In this document: piece after piece, positions 16,993-23,486 of the stretch | Layout: each line of letters opens with the position of its first letter | How positions within the stretch are numbered: the first letter of the stretch is position 1 | Assembly (NCBI GenBank): GCA_041484525.1 | Contig: JBGPHT010000109.1 | Location: 1-25,238, forward strand | Length of the DNA stretch: 25,238 nt | Direction: 5' to 3' | Source: JBGPHT01 sp041484525 | Lineage (GTDB): Bacteria; Acidobacteriota; Terriglobia; Bryobacterales; Bryobacteraceae | Notes under the pieces: generated by a model | What the model was told of the DNA's origin: nothing | Database searches by the model: none | What the model saw: the letters and a program-made list of their open reading frames with translations, nothing else | Position numbers and translations under genes: made by a program

Positions 16993-17254
16993 GTACATCG
17001 TGAAGCGCACGCAGCTTTATCTCGAAGACGACCAGTGGAAGCTACTCCATAAGCTCGCGCGCCAAGAGAAATCGACTGTCTCCGATCTCGTGCGAAGAGC
17101 GGTACGTCAGACCTACACTGTAGACTTCGAACGCCGGCGGCGTGCGGCCCAGGCTATCGTGGGATTGTGGGCGGATCGCGATGATATCGGAGACACCGGG
17201 AAGTACGTTCGGCGGCTCCGGCAAGGCACTCGTCTCGCGAGATTTCGCAAGTGA
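16991..17254 (+). CDS. Ribbon-helix-helix (CopG-type) antitoxin, VapB-like
   Basis: An 87-residue protein from the ATG at 16991. An alternative GTG at 17000 gives 84 residues and matches the usual family N-terminus, which starts at the strand KRTQLYL. The region RTQLYLEDDQWKLLHKLARQEKSTVSDLVRRAVRQTY is a ribbon-helix-helix DNA-binding domain; the basic C-terminal tail would bind the toxin. In this class the antitoxin blocks the PIN-domain RNase and represses its own operon. The next gene, the PIN toxin, starts inside its stop codon region (GTGA, 4-bp overlap), the usual two-gene arrangement. It is joined to addA by a one-base overlap. Confidence 0.83.
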   Translation: MYIVKRTQLYLEDDQWKLLHKLARQEKSTVSDLVRRAVRQTYTVDFERRRRAAQAIVGLWADRDDIGDTGKYVRRLRQGTRLARFRK

Positions 17255-17667
17255 ATGGTGTTCTGCTGGACACCGATGTCGCAATCGAGGTCCTCAGAAG
17301 GCGGAACGGCGTTCTTCTCGCACAATGGAAGCGGCTGTTCGAAACTACCATTCGCGTTTACTACACGCCGGTAACTGCGGCTGAATTGCGCCAAGGTGTA
17401 CGGCCGCGCGAGGAAGAGGCGCTATCGGACTTTCTTGATGCTGTGATTTGCCTGCCGATTGAGGCTGACATCGGTCTATTGGCAGGCGACTACCTGCGTC
17501 AGTTTGCCCCCAGCCACTGTCTTGATCTGGGTGACGCCCTGATCGCCGCCACGGCGATCGTCCATGACTGCACGCTCTGGACTCGCAACCGCAAGCACTA
17601 TCCGATGAAGGGCATCGAGCACTATCACGGTAGGCACAAAAAACACATTGGCCGCCCGGCAGGCTGA
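17251..17667 (+). CDS. vapC: VapC-like PIN-domain ribonuclease toxin
   Basis: A 138-residue PIN-domain endoribonuclease; VapC toxins cut tRNA or rRNA and stop translation when the antitoxin is lost. Start is GTG at 17251, overlapping the antitoxin stop. The acidic site is complete: D7 and D9 in LLDTDVAIE, E46 in TAAELRQG, D93/D96 in LDLGDALIAATA, and the TRNRKHY segment near the end. Length fits the family. The last six codons (IGRPAG) and stop are the left arm and loop of a strong hairpin that serves the opposite gene as terminator, so its C-terminus may be shaped by that structure. The RNA target is unknown. Confidence 0.88.
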   Translation: MNGVLLDTDVAIEVLRRRNGVLLAQWKRLFETTIRVYYTPVTAAELRQGVRPREEEALSDFLDAVICLPIEADIGLLAGDYLRQFAPSHCLDLGDALIAATAIVHDCTLWTRNRKHYPMKGIEHYHGRHKKHIGRPAG

Positions 17668-17688
17668 ACCTCTGCCGGGCGGCCAATG
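17638..17688 (-). terminator. Strong intrinsic terminator of the minus-strand gene, overlapping the vapC end
   Basis: Arms 17646-17662 and 17672-17688 are a perfect 17-bp inverted repeat with a 9-base loop. Read on the minus strand the hairpin is followed by tgtttttt (17638-17643 is an A6 run on the plus strand), so it terminates the transcript of the gene at 17766-18734. On the plus strand it lacks a T-run but still falls at the end of vapC. Confidence 0.85.
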
Positions 17689-17765
17689 GTCCGCAGGAGA
17701 AACTTTTGGTTGCCACGGCCAACCGCTCCCTCACGGTCGCGGCTCTGTGATCACGGCGTTGTGGG

Positions 17766-18734
17766 CTACTTGCGGTCGCCGGGGGCGCGTGCGACGCGCC
17801 GCTTGTTTACCGAATTCTGCGGCTTCACCAGTTCCTGCAACTGGGCTTCGGGCAGGCTGAACGAGACGTTCAGCACGGCGCCTGAAGCGCTCACCTGGAT
17901 CGACTGCGCCAGCGCGGCCACTTCGGGATTTTGCTGACTGGCCTGCATCGACGCAAAGCTCACCAGGAACTTCACCACGTCGCCGAGCGAGGTGGCATCC
18001 TGGGCGGTCGACATATCGGCCTCCGAAGTCACGGTCACGTTGTTGCCGAACTTCACGCCGGCGGCGGCCTGCTGTACCTTGCCGAAGAGATCCTGGTTCA
18101 CCAGCCCGGGGATCTGCGGCCCGGCGGCGGGCGGCTTGAAACTCGCAGGCGGCACGGCCGAGATCACCCACGCGTCCTGCGCGCCGCTCCACTGGTGGAC
18201 CTTCACGGCCAGCGCGGAGGGCAACGGGATCGGAGCGCTCTGGCGGTCGATGGCGGCCTTAACGCTCGCCAGATCGCCCGCGACCACGAGCGTCGAATCG
18301 ATAAACCCGAAGCCATGCCCGCCCTTGGGATCGACCAGAATCGTCACGCCCTTGTAGGTCTGGGTGCTTCCGCCCTTCGAAGTGCCTAAGGCGGCGATCC
18401 TCACCGGATCGAAAATCCCGCGCGCCAGCGCCAGGCCGCTTTTGTTGTCGGGGCCGCCGTTGGTTGCCAGCAGCAACTCGCGCACGTCGCGCCGCGGATC
18501 GAAGCCGGTCAGCGTCACTAACGTCTGCAGTTCCGGATCGTCTAGCTTCATCGTGTTCAGGACGTACTGGCCGAACAGCGAATTCCTGGCTTGCTCCACG
18601 TTGACGCCCGCCAACACCTTCGCGTCGGGCATGACCAAGCTGAGAAGTTGGGGGTCAGCGGCGGCAGCCGTGGCCGGGAGGACGCCCGCGAAAATTGCGG
18701 CTAGCGTCGTTGCTGAGAAAGTTCGTGCGCTCAT
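17766..18734 (-). CDS. Uncharacterised secreted protein, paralogue B
   Basis: A 322-residue protein with a signal peptide ending near residue 25 (ATAAAAD). It is clearly homologous along its length to the protein at 3211-4134: LVMPDAKVLAGVN, GFDPRRDVRELLLA, ARGIFDPVRIAALG, TYKGVTILVD, GDLASVKAAIDR, W-then-WVISAVPP and AAAGVKFGNNVTVTSEADM. Function is unknown; the conserved start of the mature domain suggests an extracytoplasmic binding or structural role, with no catalytic motif seen. A Shine-Dalgarno (agga, 4 bases before ATG) supports the start. It lies 62 bp downstream of ribBA on the same strand and ends at a strong terminator, so the two could form one transcript. Confidence 0.78.
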   Translation of the reverse strand: MSARTFSATTLAAIFAGVLPATAAAADPQLLSLVMPDAKVLAGVNVEQARNSLFGQYVLNTMKLDDPELQTLVTLTGFDPRRDVRELLLATNGGPDNKSGLALARGIFDPVRIAALGTSKGGSTQTYKGVTILVDPKGGHGFGFIDSTLVVAGDLASVKAAIDRQSAPIPLPSALAVKVHQWSGAQDAWVISAVPPASFKPPAAGPQIPGLVNQDLFGKVQQAAAGVKFGNNVTVTSEADMSTAQDATSLGDVVKFLVSFASMQASQQNPEVAALAQSIQVSASGAVLNVSFSLPEAQLQELVKPQNSVNKRRVARAPGDRK

Positions 18735-18796
18735 ATCATCCTGGACGCAGGTCCTTCTTCATTATTAACGCAATTCCCGGAAGGTGGCGTGCGATG

Positions 18797-19930
18797 TTAA
18801 CGGGAGACAGGAATCTGCTCCACGATTTCGATGCCAAACCCTTCCAGGGCAACGATTTTCCGGGGATGATTGGTTAACAGCCGGATGGTGTGCAGGCCCA
18901 GGTCGGAGAGGATCTGGGCGCCGATTCCGTGCTCGTGCTGCAGTTGCCGCTGGCCGGCCTCGCCCTTGTAGTGCATGAAATCGCGGCCGTGGGAGACCAT
19001 CCGCGGCTCGCCCCGATCGTCGCGTTCAATGCGGAATCCGGGGCCGGTTTCGTGCAGGTAGACGAAAACGCCGGCGCCCTCCTCGGCAATGGCGCGCAGC
19101 GATTCGCGGACCAGCGTGCCGCATTCGCAGGCCGTCGAGCCGAACACGTCGCCGTACATGCAGCGCGAATGCATGCGCACCAGCACGCCCTCTTTTCCAG
19201 CGACGTCGCCGCACACCAGCGCCAGGTGATATTCGGGATTCAGGTCGGTCGAGTACGCGATGGTGCGGAACTCGCCGAAGCCGGTCTGGATGCAGCCCTC
19301 GGCGGCGCGCCGCACGAACTTCTCGTGCTTCATGCGGTAGCGAATCAGCTCCGCCACGGAGAGCATCTTCAACCCGTGGCGGGCGCAGAATTCTTCGAGC
19401 TGCGGCACTCGCGCCATGGTGCCATCGTCGTTCATGATTTCGCAGATCACGCCGGCGGGCGCGAGTCCGGCGAGGCGCGCGAGGTCGACCGAGGCCTCGG
19501 TCTGGCCGGCGCGCACCAGCACGCCGCCTTCGCGGGCGCGCAGCGGAAAGACGTGACCGGGGCGGGCGAGATCGGCGGGGCGGCACTCGGGGTCGAGCGC
19601 GGCGAGAATGGTGCGTGTACGATCGGCGGCGGAGATACCGGTGGTCACGCCCTCGCGCGCATCGATGGATTCGCAGAACGCGGTTCCGAAGTTCGAGGTA
19701 TTGGTGGGGCTCATCAGGGGCAGCCGCAGGTAGTCGCAGCGCTCCGGCGTGAGCGCCAGGCAGACCAGCCCGCGTCCGTGCGTCGCCATAAAGTTGATGA
19801 TCTCAGGCGTCGTCTTTTCGGCCGCGATGGTGAGATCGCCTTCGTTTTCGCGATCTTCATCGTCCACCACTACCAGGATGCGCCCGGCGCGAATCTCTTC
19901 GATCGCCTCGGGCACGGAAGCGAAGGGCAT
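18797..19930 (-). CDS. ribBA: RibBA: DHBP synthase with a divergent GTP cyclohydrolase II-like domain
   Basis: 377 residues. The RibB half (about 1-200) makes 3,4-dihydroxy-2-butanone 4-phosphate from ribulose 5-phosphate for riboflavin synthesis. It looks fully active: DDEDRENEGD (23-32), HGRGLVCLAL, TTGISAADR, RPGHVFPL, QTEASVDLARLAG and ICEIMNDDGTMAR. The C-terminal half resembles RibA and keeps its three zinc cysteines (C257, C268, C270) and the ending GIGAQILSDLG...LLTNHPRKIVALEGFGIEIVE. However, the substrate motif EGRGIGL is replaced by HETGPGF (293-299). The catalytic Asp-x-Arg segment before GIGAQIL reads LQHEH (330-334), with no Arg. So RibB activity is expected and RibA activity is doubtful. 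A TACAAT box lies 5 bases before the ATG. Confidence 0.92.
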   Translation of the reverse strand: MPFASVPEAIEEIRAGRILVVVDDEDRENEGDLTIAAEKTTPEIINFMATHGRGLVCLALTPERCDYLRLPLMSPTNTSNFGTAFCESIDAREGVTTGISAADRTRTILAALDPECRPADLARPGHVFPLRAREGGVLVRAGQTEASVDLARLAGLAPAGVICEIMNDDGTMARVPQLEEFCARHGLKMLSVAELIRYRMKHEKFVRRAAEGCIQTGFGEFRTIAYSTDLNPEYHLALVCGDVAGKEGVLVRMHSRCMYGDVFGSTACECGTLVRESLRAIAEEGAGVFVYLHETGPGFRIERDDRGEPRMVSHGRDFMHYKGEAGQRQLQHEHGIGAQILSDLGLHTIRLLTNHPRKIVALEGFGIEIVEQIPVSR

Positions 19931-19935
19931 GGCTT

Positions 19936-19941
19936 ATTGTA
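19936..19941 (-). promoter_or_regulatory. Putative -10 box of ribBA, leaderless arrangement
   Basis: The minus strand reads TACAAT, 5 bases before the ribBA ATG, with no Shine-Dalgarno. It sits in the 15-bp gap after the permease pseudogene. No FMN riboswitch fits in this gap. Confidence 0.45.
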
Positions 19942-19945
19942 TCGA

Positions 19946-20868
19946 CTACTCGTGGCGCAGCGCCGTCATCGGGTCGACGCGGGAAGCCCGCTGGGCCGGC
20001 AGCCAGGCTGCGGCGAACGCGGCCACGCCGAGGATCGCGGCCGATAAGGCGAATATTTTCGGGTCGGTCGCGGTCATGCCGAAGAGCAGTTTCGTGGCGA
20101 AGCGCGTGAAGGCCAGGGCCGCAGCGATGCCGATGGCCGCGCCGGCGATCAACATGACCGCCCCTTCCCGCAACACCAACGCGATGATGTCGCCTCTACC
20201 CGCGCCCAGTGCCATGCGCACCCCGAGTTCGTTGATGCGGCGCGCCACCTGAAACGCCATGACGCCGAAGATTCCGATGCACGCCACCACCAGGGCCAGT
20301 ACCCCGAAGATGCCGCCGAGAGTGGCCATGATCCGCTCGTTGAGTGTGGACCGGTCGATTCGCGCGGCGAAAGATTGCGGTGATGCGACGCGTAACGCCG
20401 GATCGATTTCGCCGATGCTCCGCCCTGCAGCCTGCACAAGACGCATCGGATCTCCAGCGAAAACTCTCCGGGTCTTCCTTCCTGAAACTTTTGGAATTGC
20501 ACTAGGCGCTGCGGTTCTTGGACGGGCATGGACCGCAGCATGACGGCGTCGATCAGGCTGAAGATCGCGGTGTTGGCGCCGATTCCCAATCCCAGCGAGA
20601 GGACGGCGACGGCGAGGAAACCGGGGCTGCGGCGCAGAGATCGCAGCGCATAGCGCAAGTCCTGCGTCAGATCGGCGAGCCAGCGCAGGCCGCGGATGTC
20701 GCGGCATTCTTCCTTGATCTGCTCGATGCCGCCGAATTCGAGGCGGGCGCGGCGTTCGGCTTCGATCGGGTCCACGCCCTCGGCGATGTAATCCCGAGTT
20801 AGCTGCTCGACGTGAAAGCGCAGCTCGGCGTTCAGCCGGCTTTCTCTGTTCTTTCTCGGACTGCGCAT
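19946..20868 (-). pseudogene. MacB/FtsX-type ABC permease (acidobacterial duplicated orphan type), internally deleted
   Basis: The N-terminal part (20868 down to about 20470) has the typical start MRSPRKNRESRLNAELRFH, an IAEGVDPIEAERRARLEFGG helix region, RYALRSLRRSPGF, a first membrane helix with LGLGIGANTAIFSLID, then VQEPQRLVQFQKF. The C-terminal part (about 20465 to 19946), in another frame, begins AGDPMRLVQAAGRSIGEIDPALRV and runs through three membrane helices of an FtsX domain to WLPAQRASRVDPMTALRHE. Complete members have about 800 residues, so some 450-500 central codons are missing and the frame changes at the join. Both ends are well preserved, suggesting a recent deletion or an assembly collapse. 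A promoter with palindromic operator lies just upstream. Confidence 0.85.
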
Positions 20869-20896
20869 GTCGCCCCCGCTTCCTAGCACCTAGACG

Positions 20897-20930
20897 TTCT
20901 ACATATAAGGCCAAATATGTAGAATGTCAA
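20897..20930 (-). promoter_or_regulatory. Promoter with perfect palindromic operator before the permease
   Basis: On the minus strand TTGACA (20925-20930), a 17-bp spacer and TATATG (20902-20907) form a strong sigma-70-type promoter. A perfect 10-bp inverted repeat, TTCTACATAT and ATATGTAGAA (20897-20906 and 20915-20924) with an 8-bp spacer, covers the spacer and -10 box. A dimeric repressor bound there would block transcription. PadR-type regulators often control such permeases, but no regulator gene is in the window. Confidence 0.65.
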
Positions 20931-20940
20931 GGCGTGTGCG

Positions 20941-21080
20941 TTACTCCGGTTCGGGCGGCGGGAATGCCGTGGGATCGGCTTGCCAGATGGCGAACCGGTT
21001 GCCCTCCGGGCCCGCCAGCAGTCGGCCAGCCTCGGCGGGTCCTCGGCGTAGATCTCAAAGTGGGTCACTGAACCCGTCAA
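20941..21080 (-). pseudogene. VOC/glyoxalase-family protein, internally deleted remnant
   Basis: The start reads VTHFEIYAEDPPRLA (a GTG at 21068 or TTG at 21080 could begin it), the typical first strand of a vicinal-oxygen-chelate protein. After a frame change near 21015 the sequence ends LLAGPEGNRFAIWQADPTAFPPPEPE and a TAA at 20941-20943, the typical last strand. A full protein has about 120 residues; about 45 remain, so roughly 70-80 codons from the middle are missing. It cannot be functional. Confidence 0.65.
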
Positions 21081-21097
21081 AGGGGCGCGGCTGGTGA

Positions 21098-21517
21098 CTC
21101 TGTCAGGACGATCCCGATTTGCCCTTTTGCGCGCCGCAAGCGGTTGCCATCTCCGGCTTCACACCGATGCGCACCGACACGGCCGCCCGTGGAACGGGAG
21201 GCGTCGCCCGCTATAGTCACGAGCGCGACCTGCTGCCGCGCCTGGGCTTCTTCGCCGGTCATGAAGCTCAGATTCCGTACGATTTTCATGAGCTGCTGGG
21301 GCTGATTGCCCCCCGGCCCGTGCTGGTGGTTCAGCCGCAACTGGACCGCGATGCCACGCCCACCGATGTCGCAAGCGCTGTGAACGAGGCCAGGAAGGTC
21401 TACTCGCTCTACAGCGCTTCCGGAAAGTTGGGGTTCCGCGAACCCTGGGATTACAACCGGCTGCCGGATTCCCTCCAGGATGAGGTGATTCAATGGATGG
21501 GCCAGAACTTCAGGTAG
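21098..21517 (+). pseudogene. Alpha/beta-hydrolase (dienelactone-hydrolase-like) C-terminal fragment
   Basis: The open frame begins after a stop at 21095 and gives about 139 residues; a TTG at 21119 could initiate but is not convincing. The sequence GFTPMRTDTAARGTGGVARYSH, LPRLGFFAGHEAQIPYDFHELLGLIAPRPVLVV, QLDRDATP, then EPWDYNRLP is the C-terminal half of a secreted hydrolase. The IAPRPVLVV strand and the following acidic segment are the usual place of the catalytic acid. The nucleophile elbow (GxSxG) and signal peptide are absent, so the N-terminal half is lost. The join near 21098 is the third broken gene edge within 700 bp. The downstream receptor starts 20 bp later on the same strand. 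Confidence 0.65.
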
Positions 21518-21522
21518 CCGCA

Positions 21523-21530
21523 AAGGAGAG
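21523..21530 (+). promoter_or_regulatory. Ribosome binding site of the TonB receptor gene
   Basis: aaggagag stands 7 bases before the ATG at 21538 and sets the start of the receptor. Confidence 0.7.
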
Positions 21531-21537
21531 CTTCGTC

Positions 21538-22490
21538 ATGCGATCGATTGCTGTGCGTTCGTGTTCCGTTCTGTTGCTGGGAGTATTGATTGCGGCAGGC
21601 GCCGCGATGGCCCAAGTGACCGGAGGAGGGTCGATTCAGGGCACCGTTAGCGATCCCTCGGGCGCCGTCGTGCCCCAGGCTCAAATCGTTGCCACTAACG
21701 TCGCGACGGGAGTGGAAACGGTCCGCCAGACTACCACCGCCGGATTCTATGTGATTACACCCCTGCCGGCCGGTGAGTATACCGTCAAGGTGACAGCCCC
21801 CGGGTTTCAAACCACCACCCAGGAGCATGTCATGGTGAACGCCCTGGCGACGGTCTCTCTCAGCCTGCAACTGAAAGTCGGCTCCTCCAGCGAGCAGGTG
21901 ACGGTCACGGCATCTCCGACCATGCTCCACACCGACGATGCGACGCTGGGCGGGTCGATGGAAAACAATGTCTATACGTCGCTGCCGCTGGCCATGAACG
22001 GCGTGCCGCGCGACCCCACTCAGTTCGTCGCCCTGATCCCAGGGGTCGCGGGAATGTCTACCCAGGTGGCCGGGCCCACCACGGAATCGTTTAACGGCGT
22101 GCGCGGCGGCAACGAGTTGTACGTGGAAGGCATCCCTCTCACGTTCCCCAGCCAGCAGGCCGACACGCGCAATCTCGCCCTGGGTGTCTCGGTGGAGGCG
22201 GTGGACCAGTTTCAGGCTCAAACCAGCGGCCAGAAGGCCATGTATTCCGGCCAGGGAATGCAGAACTTCGTGCTGAAGTCGGGAACCGACCATTTCCATG
22301 GCTCCGTTTATGAATACTTCCGCAACACTGACCTCGATGCGCGCGGGTTCTTCCCGGCGACGGTCCCGGTAGAGCATCAGAACGAGTTCGGCGGCACCTT
22401 CGGCGGACCCATCAAGAAGGGTAAGATCTTCTTCTTCGGCACCTACGGCGGATACTATTATAATGACAAAACCTATACTATCTACAGGAA
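21538..22490 (+). pseudogene. TonB-dependent receptor (Oar-like), 5' part only
   Basis: About 317 residues of a receptor that normally exceeds 1000. Signal peptide to about residue 25 (AGAAMAQ). A carboxypeptidase-regulatory-like domain follows, about 30-115 (SIQGTVSDPSGAVVPQAQI, TTAGFYVITPLPAGEYTVKV). Then the plug domain, about 120-260 (SSEQVTVTASP, FNGVRGGNELYVEGI), and the first barrel strands (FHGSVYEYFRNTDLDARGFF, NEFGGTFGGPI, IFFFGTYGGYYY). Receptor sequence stops near 22490. The frame then continues without a stop to 23001 through unrelated sequence, giving a 487-residue chimera. Without its barrel it cannot transport. The start has a good Shine-Dalgarno. Confidence 0.8.
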
Positions 22491-22499
22491 CAAGACAGG

Positions 22500-22950
22500 T
22501 GCTGCTCCAGGAGCTGGCGATATTATTTCAAAGGTCGAACTTTCGATGGAATTCCTGCTTCTTGGATTCGACGGCACCGGAGACCCTCATATCGTCCTCG
22601 TTGACGGCTGCAACGCACCGGCCGACTACGGGGATGTGGGGTTTTGCGTGATTGGCAGCGGATCAGTGGCGGCCCAAGGAGCCCTAGCATTTCACGTGGA
22701 TCGCGGGAGCCTTGGCGCACACCTGAGTTGGGCCGACGCGGTTTACTGCATCTGCGATGCAAAGTTCAGGGCCGAGTCTGCTAGCGATGTCGGCCAACAG
22801 ACGTTTCTGGCGCTCTATGAGCACAACAAGGAAATTCAATTAATCTCACCAAGTAGGGTGGACGAAGATTCGCGCAACCTGGGAGCGGCGCCCACTCCGT
22901 TCCATCATCGATGGAAAAAGTACTGGCCGACATTACATATAGCCCCAGTC
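22500..22950 (+). pseudogene. Proteasome-like Ntn-hydrolase fragment fused to the receptor remnant
   Basis: After the receptor part the same frame reads MEFLLLGFDGTGDPHIVLVDG, DVGFCVIGSGSVAAQGALAFH, LSWADAVYCICDAKFRAESASDVGQQTFL and KEIQLISPSRVD. This is the C-terminal half of a proteasome-beta/HslV-like Ntn hydrolase; the catalytic N-terminus is absent. Possible frameshifts flank it: upstream (22490-22530) frame 2 reads TRQVLLQELAILFQ. Downstream of 22860 frame 2 reads KIRATWERRP and ends at a stop near 22943. The segment looks less GC-rich than its surroundings. Identification is by recognised motifs only. Confidence 0.55.
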
Positions 22951-23075
22951 AGATCGGTACCGACGAGGGATGGCGGCGATTTCTTGGGAAAAAGCGCCTG
23001 AAGGCCAGAGGCATCAAGCGCGAATACCAAGCCTGGCAGCGCGCCCTTCGACACGAGGACAAAATCAAACCGTAG
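22911..23075 (+). CDS. Small hypothetical protein or gene tail
   Basis: A 54-residue frame, ATG at 22911 to TAG at 23073-23075. It is strongly basic in its second half (WRRFLGKKRLKARGIKREY, then QRALRHEDKIKP). It overlaps the end of the Ntn-hydrolase fragment in another frame. No Shine-Dalgarno is visible and no family is recognised. It could be an intact small gene or the tail of another broken gene in this damaged stretch; 23076-23131 holds nothing recognisable. Confidence 0.35.
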   Translation: MEKVLADITYSPSQIGTDEGWRRFLGKKRLKARGIKREYQAWQRALRHEDKIKP

Positions 23076-23131
23076 TCTCTTGTCAAGCCTGTGGAAATTC
23101 AAAAGACCCCACTACCGAACTGACCGTCCGT

Positions 23132-23392
23132 TTACTTTCCGTAGTAGGCGGCGTTTCTGGCGGTGAAGCTGTTCCACTTTTCCGGCAGATCGTCAAGCGC
23201 AAAAACGGCCGATACCGGGCACACCGGAACACAAGCGCCGCAATCGATACATTCCACGGGGTCGATGTAGAGCAACTCTTCCGTGGCGTAGGCGGGCTCG
23301 TCCTTCTTCGGATGAATGCAGTCGACCGGGCAGGCGTCGACGCAGGCAGTATCTTTGGTGCCGATGCAGGGTTCAGCTATAACGTAGGCCAT
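23132..23392 (-). CDS. 7Fe-type ferredoxin [3Fe-4S][4Fe-4S]
   Basis: An 86-residue electron carrier. The cysteine pattern is C9-X7-C17-X3-C21-P and C48-X2-C51-X2-C54-X3-C58-P, with an extra C25. By analogy to Azotobacter FdI, C9, C17 and C58 would hold a [3Fe-4S] cluster; C21, C48, C51 and C54 a [4Fe-4S] cluster. The second cysteine of a normal first motif is Thr12 here, which explains the 3Fe site. The charged C-terminal tail (LDDLPEKWNSFTARNAAYYGK) is typical of the longer bacterial form. It is divergent from galU; the redox partner is not in the window. No clear Shine-Dalgarno is seen. Confidence 0.9.
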   Translation of the reverse strand: MAYVIAEPCIGTKDTACVDACPVDCIHPKKDEPAYATEELLYIDPVECIDCGACVPVCPVSAVFALDDLPEKWNSFTARNAAYYGK

Positions 23393-23486
23393 TTTCTATA
23401 TTTTCCCAAGTCCATATAGATAGCACAAGCGGTACCAAAAAAACAATTCGTTAGTTGCCAAAGGGGGTGCCGGCGCAACACACTGG

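Noticed and set aside
19931..19945. FMN riboswitch before ribBA
   Set aside because: Only 15 bp separate ribBA from the upstream pseudogene, far too short for the aptamer.
18890..20047. A 385-codon open frame antisense to ribBA
   Set aside because: ribBA motifs on the minus strand are unambiguous and this frame has none.
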